From Sapria himalayana (taxonomy: Eukaryota > Streptophyta > Magnoliopsida > Malpighiales > Rafflesiaceae), in NCBI GenBank assembly GCA_029783825.1, contig JAREIK010000748.1, positions 288,728 through 352,727 on the forward strand: a DNA stretch of 64,000 nt, in the 5' to 3' direction. The notes beneath the pieces were generated by a model, which did not search any database, was not told the DNA's origin, and worked only from the letters and a program-made list of their open reading frames with translations. Numbering within the stretch: the stretch's first letter is position 1; each line of letters opens with the position of its first letter. Positions 23,601 through 33,362 of this stretch are shown piece after piece. A program made the position numbers and the translations under genes.

Positions 23601-25450
23601 TATAGTTGGTTTATGTGATGAACACACTATAACATCTTGTATTATATCTATTCCAAGGAAATGATCGAAAAACACTAAGTTAGTCATCTCATACTTATCC
23701 ATTATATCAATTTTAAATTTATAAATCAAGTTTATTGTTATTACTTAAGAAAATACTATCATCTACATATATAGGCACAATTAAAATGTCAAGAGTAATA
23801 TATTTCAATAAATATAATGTTGGTCCACTCAACTCTTTGATGAATCCATAACTCAATATAATGAGTCAATATGTGTATACCAAGCACATGGTGCTTTCTT
23901 AAGACCATATAGTAGTTTATTTAATTTATATCCACATGATACTAAATCATTTAAAATCAATATGTCTATAAGTACCAAGTTAACAGAATGTGGAGACCTC
24001 CATGAAACATCCTTGGGAAAGGGCTGCTTAGAGTGTCTCTTCATAACACACTTCTCACATATAGTCAATAACATTTTAATCTCAAAAGGAAACCCACTTA
24101 GCATATTCTTATGAACAAGGAGCTCTACGATCTTATAGTTCACATGTCCCTATTTTCTGTGCCAAAGGCTCAAAGGTTGGAGAGTTGTGACACTTGTTTT
24201 TTTAATGTAGTGTAAGGGCCATGCAAAATATTAAAAGGAAAGCTCCCATTTTGAATTATTTTGATTTTCCTAAAAGTGTTTCTAGAATTATTATCGAATA
24301 TGGCATGCTCGATTCTTTAAAGATAAGTATGTAACCTTTCTAGATCAATTGACCTACACAATAAATTTTGTTATAGAGCAGGAACAAGAAGTACATCTTG
24401 AATAACATTCTATCCATTTGGAGAGGTTATTTTGACTCTTCCCTTTCCATTTATATGTATAAGATCATCATTTTTAATCTTTACTTGTGAATTTACTAAT
24501 GATTGTAAATCCACAATTAAATTCCTTTTCTAGACATGTGGTTTGAACAACCACTATCCAGAAATCATATTCTGATTAACTTATTGTCATAGGAGTTTGA
24601 GATGAAAAACATATTTTCCTCCAAGGGTTTCTCTTAGGCATAGCTTGCTTGCTGAATCCCCTTAAGTCTACAATCTTTTGAAACATGACTAAATCTTTTA
24701 TAGTCTATGTATAAGAACAATCATCAAGGTTTAATGTGTTCCTAAGAACATTACTCTTATCATTACCACTTTATCTTATTTGATTTGTTCCTTTTTCATT
24801 TCTCCATAATTTCCTTGAGGTTTGGTAGATTTTGAATGCATGTTTATCTTTGACTGGAAGGCATCTTCAACTGAATCTTCTACATGCCCAAAGAGTCTTT
24901 GCTCAAATTACATTAGAGAGCTCAACAATTATTGCACACTAAGTTGTGTGAGATTTTTTATATCTTCAATTGCAATAACTATAAGGTCATACTTATTAGT
25001 TAGACTGATAAGTAGCTTTTCAACCAATCTTTTCTTAGTAATATCTTTTCTATTCAGTCTCAAATGATTTATCATACCAATGAACTTTGAAGAGAAGGAG
25101 TTAGTGGCTTAGTTTCTCTCATTCTAAGAATCTCCAAATCTTTTTTGAGAGATAAGAGCTTGGTTGTTCTAGCACTTTCATCTCTTTGGAATTCTTACTA
25201 GAGTATGTCCTAGGCCTTCTTAGATGTATAATACCCCTTTATCCCTAAAAAAGTGTTTCTCATCCCATGCTAGATGAACATTAAGGCCCTAGCATCCATT
25301 TTTTTAGCCTTTTGAGTAGAAGTTTATAAGCTTCTTCTAAAATAGTCAGGTCTAGTGATTCAATGAACCCATTTTTTACCAAACCCCATATATCTCACAA
25401 CTTTAAAAGTGCTTTCATTTTAACACTCCAGATGCCATAATATTTTCTTT
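23601..25450 (-). pseudogene. Copia relic with integrase-RT internal deletion
   Basis: On the minus strand, gag comes first: 'LWDIWGLVKNGFIESLDLTI' at about 25380, 'EYLEQ/TKPLTP' fragments, then 'AIEDIKNL' at 24970. The protease remnant 'NHMSRKGI' is at about 24550. GAG-pre-integrase follows: 'NVIQDVLLVPAL' at 24390, 'LWHRK' at 24180, 'VNYKIVELLVHKNMLSGFPF' and 'CEKCVM'. The 96-codon ORF (23853-24143) then jumps in frame from 'VLIDI' straight to RT motif 'YKLNKLLYGLKKAPCAWY', so the integrase core and most of RT were deleted. YVDD is intact at 23758-23769, with 'HFLGIDIIQ' after it. The relic ends at the Harbinger-1 insertion. Confidence 0.85.
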
Positions 25451-26469
25451 GAAATAAAGGAATCAAAAAGTTATCTCTCTTATTTTGATAGAGACATCTC
25501 TTTTTTTAATAGATTTGGAAGTCAATCTATCCAAAAGCGGACCTCATTCACTAGATGATTTTAGACATTAATTATTACTAGATATGATTGTAACCTTTCA
25601 TATCTAGTAATTTAGAGTTAAGATCTAAGCAATGAAACTCAGATTTATGAAGATCATAGTGATTTTGTAAATGGTTTTCGAAAAAAAGAAGGTTGAGAAA
25701 CAAAAAATTGAGATGAGGAGATCCAACATGCTTTTATTCTGGATGTTGATAATTACTTATAAAAACATTCAATAATACATGCAAAGCATCATGTTTTTCT
25801 CAAGTTATAGAGAAGGAAGGTAAGTGGATGAAAAGAGAATATGATCTCAATTGAAAAAAGAAAAATGAACTTTCTCCTTGCATGCATTTATTGATGTACA
25901 ATTTATATACACAGTGAAATAAACACTAAAAATTAATAAATAATAAAAAGGTGATTTAATGGGTGATTGTATCACACAAAGTACATGTCATTCTAGGGGT
26001 GAGTTAATAACTCATATGACTAGGAAGGTATTAGATAGTACATGTCATTAGAGTACATTTCAAAAAGACCAATAAAAATTAGTTAAATGCATGATGGTGG
26101 TTATGATGGAAAAGAAGGCACATTCCATATATTTTATCTATACTAGAGATTGTCTAGATCTAATAAGTATTTTGTGGAAAATAACAAGCATTGATTCTAG
26201 GATCGTATACATATACATGTGTGTGATTGATTAGCTTTCTATAAAAAAATAATTATCACTTACTATCCTTATATCATATAGGGGTGAGTGAATAATTCAT
26301 ATGACTAGGAAGAGGCGTAGAGCTGTATTTTTCACCTCCTCCTTTAAAGAGATCAAGGGTGTTCGATCTAGTTTTCTAATGTATGTATATTGAGACTAGT
26401 GGGATTCTTTGAGGTACCATGTATTATGTGGCTATTTTTACATTAGTTATCCATGGGGATCATTCAAAT
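25451..26469. other. Probable Copia leader/LTR sequence, minus strand, unresolved
   Basis: Upstream of the Copia gag on the minus strand, a TATA-like 'tatataaat' (inverse of 25908-25916) and 'aataaatgcatgcaaggag' look like LTR promoter/polyadenylation features. I cannot define LTR ends or a PBS. A ~35-bp direct repeat, 'ggggtgagt.aataa.tcatatgactaggaag', occurs at about 25996 and 26281. Confidence 0.4.
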
Positions 26470-26485
26470 CAAGGGGGAGCTTAAG
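26470..26485 (+). other. Candidate polypurine tract before a Copia 3' LTR
   Basis: 'caagggggagcttaag' directly precedes TGTTGGAAGGAAATG at 26486. A G-rich purine tract followed by TGTTGG is the usual junction in Copia 3' LTRs. Confidence 0.5.
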
Positions 26486-27450
26486 TGTTGGAAGGAAATG
26501 AGAAAGTCTCAATGGGAATGAGGATATTCTCTAGTGGTTGTCAAAAAAATTCTAGTTTTTTGAAATTCTTTTCTCAATTGATGAATAAGAATTAATTTTA
26601 AGTTTTGAAGGGAGAGCTAAAATTGTTGCAAAGAGTATCTTTTTAATCAAACTTTGGGATACTCTTGATCTATACACACAGGGAACAAGGAAAGATTGTC
26701 ATGTCTTTCCAAGGTGGGTAGACCAATTTGGTTAAACTAGTTAGGGTCAAAAATTAAAAATTGTTTCTTTTTAATAAATATGGTAATTTAATTATAGCTC
26801 CTTTACTCTATTTAATTTTATTTATTATGTGTCAAAAAGGGGAAAACTGGAGAAGTGGTAATGGTAAAATACATTTTTTCTTTACATATGCTAGACAAAT
26901 AAATAATGCTAACATCTAGAAATGCAAAGAGAGATAGAAGGGATCAAAAACAAAGAAACAAACATGAAAGGGAGAGCAACACACATAGCACAATATTTGT
27001 GGAAAAAAAAGAATTTACAAGGAGAGAGAGACCCTCTCATCTAACTCTTCTATTCTTCGATTCTATTGTTCAGCACATAAAAAAAGATCGAGATGATCAA
27101 AATGCTAGCCCTCCAATTATAGAAGATATAGAGAGAAAAGAAACCATGAGAAAAATGAGATGCATAACTCATTTTCAACACCCTCTAGACTTGTTGCTAA
27201 TAAAAAAAGAGACGCTCAAGTTTGAGTTGCTATTTTGGTTCAAGTTGCTTGTCAGGTGTCATTGGTCCCATGGTTTTTTACTTGTATTTATTGAGTGTGC
27301 AAGGTTTCCTACTCATAGGTGTGCTACGTTTGACTTGCTCATTGTTTTGGTTGTTTACGTTACTACTCGAGTTGTGCTTGGTGTGGAGCATAGAACACTA
27401 GTTACATCTGTTCTCAATTTGGAGCATGTATAATACTAAGGATTCTACTA
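26486..27450 (+). repeat. Candidate Copia LTR, right end undefined
   Basis: It starts TGTTGGAAGG after a PPT-like tract. The interior contains 'gctattttggttcaagttgcttgtcag', resembling long Copia (SIRE-type) LTRs. The 175-codon ORF at 26906-27433, the longest in the window, lies here. Its product (Arg/Lys-rich N-terminus, then Leu/Val-rich) matches no family I know, and its codons look like LTR sequence read by chance. No matching 5' LTR is visible, so the call is tentative. Confidence 0.4.
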
Positions 27451-28911
27451 AAAATACATAGTCAATCTAGGTACTTTCTATTTCAATTAATTTTTTTATG
27501 AATTGTGTAATATTGGTGTGTTTGTTATTTCAATTGATGGATTATAAAATATTTGTTTTTAATCCAGTAATGTGCATATTTACAAAAGTGTGTATTTATG
27601 ACAATGTTTAATCTACAATAATATGTATTTTTGTAGTGTATATATTTTTTGGAGAAGTATTCATGATTGTGTGGTGTGTATTGTGCATTACAAATATGAA
27701 AATATAGTGAAAATTATATTGGTTGACTACAAAATTTTTATAGAGAAAATATAAAGTTTGTATACATTTGTGTTTATTTATATACTATTTAATTAATTCA
27801 TTGAGTTTGGTAAATTTCCAGAAAACTAAAAAATAACTTTTTGATTTATAATTCACAATAATTTATACGTATGGGTATGAGGTGTATGAGTGTATATATC
27901 ACTAAATATAGTTACTTCCCCAACAAAATCAATTTGTGAAGGAAACTTTAATATGTGATAATCTCTATCATATATCAATTTGCAATTATTCAACAAAGAT
28001 TAATTTCAGCTACCAACACTTGATGTGATAGGGAAAATCAACACTAATGATGACATTAATATAAAATTTTGTTGACCATAAATATTTTTCAACAAAATAT
28101 TTGTAGTGACAAGTCTATTTTACTTTATCAATCATCTGTAAAGTACTTAAAACATATATAAACATTTCATGATGCTATGTATATGTTTGAGTAGGATGTG
28201 CATGTGTGTGCGCATCAATAGATATAATTATATTCCTGATAAACTTAGTTCATCGAAGAACTTTATCATTGTTAAGCACTAATTCTACCATATGAATAAT
28301 AAAAAACACCCATGCAAACCAAATGCTAGAAGTTAGTTATTGCATGATGAATAATTTTGAATGCCCCTTTTTGCTTGTTTATCATCTAATTTAAATTATT
28401 CTTGAAGTCGATTTACTATTTTATGAATATTTTTTTATATGAAAGACATTCTAAAAAATGAGTTGAGAAAAACAAGCAAAATGATTTGTATGAGTTTAAG
28501 AAAATTGTTTTAGCATGTATTTATTTATGTTATGAGGGTGTTTTGTTCCCAATAAAGTAAAGATAAGGATCATGAGCATTTAGATAGATTTCCAATCCAA
28601 GACAAGACACATAAGCTAAGAGAGTTATGTATAAAGTAGAAGTTGACAATGATTAACCTTGAATTAATTCATATGACTTGTAGATTCGAGTTTTAACTAC
28701 TGATACAAAGATTTTATTATAATCTAATTATTGGATTTGTTTGAAACCATAATGTTGCAATTTTTTTTGTTTTTATTTTTTTACTTTTAATGGGAGTACC
28801 CAACCTGTGAGCAACTATAATCACTTTTATCTAATGTATAAGAATTTTTTATGTATAAATTTTATTTAGAAAATTATTATATTTTATTTCTTTCTGCATT
28901 ATTGTGTAACA
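27451..28911. other. AT-rich stretch, possibly LTR ending at 28911
   Basis: I see no coding signal. The end, '...attgtgtaaca', directly precedes a PBS-like sequence, so part of this may be a Copia 5' LTR on the plus strand. Its left end was not found. Confidence 0.35.
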
Positions 28912-28923
28912 TGATATGAGAGC
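28912..28923 (+). other. Copia primer-binding-site-like sequence
   Basis: 'tgatatgagagc' matches 10 of 12 bases of TGGTATCAGAGC, the plant Copia PBS complementary to initiator tRNA-Met. It directly follows '...taaca', a plausible LTR end. Confidence 0.5.
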
Positions 28924-28980
28924 CAAAACGTTATAAATTAAAATTTCTAAGTTTTTTAGAAAAAAAATTTTCTATAGTTG

Positions 28981-29030
28981 TGCACAATAGTATGCAATAG
29001 TGTGCAATAGCATGCAACAATGTGTAACAA
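28981..29030. repeat. 10-bp tandem repeat, five units
   Basis: Successive decamers tgcacaatag, tatgcaatag, tgtgcaatag, catgcaacaa and tgtgtaacaa vary around TGTGCAATAG. They lie in the leader just downstream of the PBS-like site. Confidence 0.85.
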
Positions 29031-29934
29031 TGAACACAACCGTGCACACACCTATAGTAAAAAAATATTCAAAACCCCTAAAAATTATAATCTTGAAATT
29101 TGCAGTTGTTAATTTGGATAGAAATTTGGATGCTTTGAATCACCAAATTTGGGCAAAACCCATAATTCAAGGGAAGCCGAATTTTGATAGAAATTAGGGG
29201 TTGGAGAAACCCTAATTTGATGTATTTTGATTTTAATTCTTGTCGTACAATACAAAGAAAGATTATATATAGTAGAGATAAATAGGAGAAAGTTTCAATT
29301 CAAAGTACTTACTAAAATAGGATGTGCCACACTAAAGATAACTATTGGGCATTATTTCTAGAGGGGAGGCCTAAAGCTTTACATGATATTAAAAAAGACT
29401 AACCATCAGAGACATGCAAAACTTCTTATAGAGTTATCCGCCATGATACTTACACTTACTGCATAGTAAAACATAAAATTCATCTAAGAAAATTATAAAT
29501 CCTTTTACTCTTACAAGTATTATTGGTTATTTCACTTATATGCTCATTTCCTTCTTAATTATTGAAACGTGAGCTAATAATCATATTATCGATAATCATA
29601 TTATATTCATTATATTCTTTTTATTTTGTAAAAATATTATTATATTAAATAAAAAATATGTGAAGGTTAATGAATATTATAATATCTAGTTTGCTTCTTT
29701 GTTTCTTTTCCACGTCATGCATATTCATAATAATACCATTAGTTTACTTTCTATAAATTATTTTTTTAGATAACTCAACTTTGATTTAAATTTTACTTCT
29801 ACTAATATTTATTTGTATGATCAGTTGATTTTGAGGAAGTTTCTATTTGTGAATCAGTAAGATGGATTGAATGTTCTATGTTCTATTGTAGGATCTCTTT
29901 TTTGGTGTTTGAGCATGTTGGACCCATTATAGTT
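29031..29934. other. Unassigned AT-rich region before the hAT element
   Basis: The small ORF at 29000-29197 begins in the decamer repeat and resembles nothing known. 'aaaccctaat' and its neighbourhood look like leader or UTR sequence. I see nothing else. Confidence 0.4.
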
Positions 29935-30380
29935 AATGGTCAAACATGCTCTTAGCGATTCAGCAAGTGGGTCTGGGCATGGCATGTGGCTTGCCCAATT
30001 TGGTCATGCAAGGTTAGGCACGACATGGTCTAGAACCATGCTTGGTCTTGGACCATGTAGGCAAAAGGCATGGCTCATGTTGTGTTGGGCTAGAGCTGGC
30101 TATGCCTGATGCCAAGCTAGGCAAGAATCACATTCCTAGCCTGATGGCATGGTCTGCTAGCCTCATGACCCATGATCGGGCGCCGATGGGTTTTGGGTCA
30201 TAGGTCATGCCCCATTGGGTAACTACCCAATGGGGTGATTTTTTTAAAAAGCCTAGCCATGTAAACTTGGTTCAGCTTACATGGCCATTGGTTAGTTACA
30301 TTGATGTACAAAGAAGCTAGTTGCATTTTCACACAATGGGATGCGACATCAATAGTGCTAGGCCATGCCTATCATTCTCA
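29935..30380. repeat. hAT left subterminal GC-rich region with 26-bp palindrome
   Basis: Clustered 'catgg', 'ggcatg' and 'gggc' words stand out from the AT-rich background. At 30210-30235 is a perfect inverted repeat with 12-bp arms (CCCCATTGGGTA / TACCCAATGGGG) and a 2-bp spacer. Confidence 0.7.
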
Positions 30381-30799
30381 CTGGATTAAAAAAGACAATT
30401 TAAAAAAAAATAGTAGCCTTTAAATTTGTTTCAATGACCACAAGCTAGAAATATGATGGCTATTGGATTTTTGGCCAAAAATATTTTTAAAATTATAAAA
30501 AATTAAAAAATGTAAATTTTTAATTATTTTCAAATCTCTATAAATAGAGATTATGAAATTATGTATTTTTTTTGTAGTTACTATATACTATTGTAATATT
30601 TTATTCATGGCTTATGCTTTTGCACACGGGTTATAATCTATCCAATGCAATTTTAAATTGCAACTGGGGTTAGAGGTGAAGCAATATTTTACAACAAAGT
30701 AGTTATGGTATATTATACAGTTATCCTTTAATTTTTTTTTTTGAGTTTTAATTTTAAATTAGGTTTATAATTTTTTAACAAATATAAATATTTTAAAAA

Positions 30800-32363
30800 A
30801 TGTCAATTAGTGAAAATAATTTATTTGAAATTGATGTAAATGTAGATAATAATGATAACCATATTAAAAGGTCTAAGACTGAAATTAAGTTGTCTTTAAC
30901 GGCATCGACCCAACCACATTTACCACCTAAAAAATAAAAAACTAAGTGAACTTTATTAGTATGAATACAACTTAAAATAATAAAAAAATTATATGATTGT
31001 CAAAGAAGAATTAGCATAATATATATATATATTATCAAAAGATATATACATATAAGAGCTCATGTGGCACTGACCACCTTAAAAGACATGCTGATTAATG
31101 TACAAAAAAACATGATACATTAGATTCGTGGCAAACCTAATTGAGCAGCAAGGTCTTCCAAGTTGGATCTAGTTCAAGTTCAGCTTTGTTGACCTCATTC
31201 ATATACCACAAAGATTTTGGGAGGAAAGACATGACCATATTGATTATGATCATGTATCTTCTGATTAGATTTTTAAAGGATCCTAGGATAGTCAATATTA
31301 TATAGATCCACTTCCAGCCTGCTTATCATATGATTTATTGGTCCACAAGTATGAATGACATAATAAGATATTATAAGTTAGAAAAAAAGTAATAATTAAT
31401 AAATTTAGGAAATAAAGTATAGTGATATCTAGGATATCTAATATCTGGACTAGTCATGATAATGCATCATGCATGTGTCTCATCACCAACTATATAGATT
31501 CAAAATAAAAATTTAATAAAAAAATATTAGGGTTTATTGAGATTCTCTATCTTCATGATGGTCCTACCATATATGAGTTTATGATGCATATATTTAGTGT
31601 CATGGTTGTTGAAAAAGAAACTAAGTATTTAATATTCTGACCTTCCATTAAAACTCTATATTGTTTGGCTGCCTATATGAATCCTAGGGTCAAGATAAAA
31701 AGATTAGAAAATATTTTGACATACCTATCTATGTGCATAAACAAGAAACACCAACATGAATGTTTTATTCATGAAAAATTAATTAATTTATTTACATATT
31801 ATGATACCAGGTGTTGTAGTAGATGTTACAATGCTCAAAGTATAGTCATGGAAATTATATTCTAAGATGATGACATATCTATTTGGTTAGCCAGGGGAAA
31901 ATGATAAGGTGGTCCATTGAATATGAGCGAGTTTTCTCGATACTTAGATACTAATTACTGTTATATCCTATCACATAATGATAATAAAAATTTAGATATT
32001 TTACTTTGGTAGAAATCTTACATATACACCTATCCCATGCTATCTAAAATGATACGTGATCTACTAACCCCTCCGCTATCTGGCATAGTATCATAGTCTG
32101 CTTTTTCTATGGTAGTCAATATTATTTCAGATAGAAGATTGAGATTACAACCAAATATCATAGAAACACTTTAATGCATGAAGGATTAGAAATATTTGAA
32201 ATTAGGCTTTCAGGATAAATCACAAAAGATGATGGTGGATGATGATTCATTAGACATGGAGATATATGATATTGAGGCCACTACCAATGACACTTTCAGA
32301 CACATCGATGATAATGATAATCTGCATCTTCATTCACACTACCATACCATAAATACTGATTGA
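30800..32363 (+). pseudogene. hAT transposase relic
   Basis: ATG 30800 opens 'MSISENNLFEIDVNVDNNDN'. Later frames give 'SGLVMIMHHACVSS' and 'IFSVMVVEKETKYL' (catalytic RNase H-fold region). 'CLAAYMNPRVKIKRLENILT' at 31660-31730 corresponds to the conserved 'AAxLDPRYKMKxLE'. The C-terminal dimerisation domain is clear at 31930-32190: 'SEFSRYLDTN', 'NLDILLW*KSYIYTYPMLSK', 'MIRDLLTPPLSGIVS*SAFS', then 'LRLQPNIIETL*CMKDW'. This follows family order W-K-(x)-P-LS-A/I-RD-P-S-SE-FS. The frame ends at TGA 32361-32363. Internal stops sit at normally conserved positions (second W of LLWW, E of SESAFS), so it is inactive. Confidence 0.85.
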
Positions 32364-32852
32364 TTTGATGATTCATATAATTTTTGATTTTTTATATGAT
32401 TACGATGTAATGATAGTATGATATTATCATTGTTTTTTTATATCATTCATTTGCTTATTTCATTATGATTTATATGCTATTACAATATTAAACTTATTAT
32501 TCCATGAGTTATGTTTCATTCAACATCTTCATATTTACTTTTATAAATGTATATCCTCCAGATTTAAATGTCTGTTGTAATGTGTAAGTATTATATTAAG
32601 GTTTTGTTTATGAAATGGAATTGTAGAATGAATTTTTATTAACTTATTTGAACCAAACAAATAACATGAGACATGAAAGTGGAATGTGAATGTCTATTTT
32701 TAAAATTTTTGTGTTTTTTTAATTTATTTAAGATTGTAAGTGTTACATTTTAAAATAATAATCTAATAACAAATTATAATTTTAAAATGTTCATATTTTA
32801 TTTGAATTAAAAATTTCAACCCTAAATGCCAAAACATTATCTAGTTCATATT

Positions 32853-33362
32853 TAGAGGTATCAAATGGTCCAGGCAACCCGAGCATGACACGAGGCCCAA
32901 CCCAGTTCATCCATGCATGGCTTGGCATGACATGGTTTGGAACCGTGCCTTGAGCTGAGCCAGGGCATGAGCCGTGTGCCTGGCCCGATGGCAAGGTAAA
33001 CTGGCATGGGAACCTAGCTGGATAAACCAAATACTACCCAACATGACCCATAAAAGGTACGACCCCATCCGAACCAGGTATGAGTTGGGTTGGCGGGCCA
33101 TGTCAGGCTGGCAGTTCTCAAGCCATGTCGTGCCTGCCACGACATGGTTACTGTACCAGGCCATGCTGGGCATGGCATGGTGGCCTGATTATGCCACCAA
33201 AAAATGGGCCAACCCCTCACGACCCAACCCATCATGGCCCAACCCATATGATACCTCTATCCATATTAGCTTTTACGTGGCACGAATCAGCACAACCTAG
33301 TATGATCCGACATGAACCAATATGGCTTAGCATGACCCAACATAGCCCATTTGACACTTCTA
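32853..33362. repeat. 510-bp GC-rich unit with hAT-type TIRs at both ends
   Basis: The left end is TAGAGGTATCAAATGGTCC at 32853. The right end inverse is TAGAAGTGTCAAATGGGCT from 33362. That is an imperfect inverted pair, so this could be a separate non-autonomous hAT element abutting the transposase unit. Flanking 8-mers (ttcatatt / cctttact) do not match. The GC-rich sequence opens several overlapping chance ORFs (32791-33415). Confidence 0.6.

Larger units (their letters stand above)
29935..33362 (+). mobile_element. hAT element, transposase relic with GC-rich flanks
   Basis: A hAT transposase reading (30800-32363) lies between two GC-rich, 'ggcatggc'-laden regions (about 29935-30380 and 32853-33362) that resemble each other. 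Compare 'aggcacgacatggtctagaaccatgc' on the left with 'ggcatgacatggtttggaaccgtgcc' on the right. The right end, CATTTGACACTTCTA (33362), is the inverse of TAGAAGTGTCAAATG, a hAT-type TIR. The left terminus is not clear, and no 8-bp duplication could be confirmed. The true outer boundaries may differ. Confidence 0.6.

Noticed and set aside
26906..27433. Longest ORF (175 codons) as a host protein-coding gene
   Set aside because: No recognisable domain. It lies in a probable Copia LTR, with a charged head and hydrophobic tail that look like chance translation and no visible promoter or splice context.
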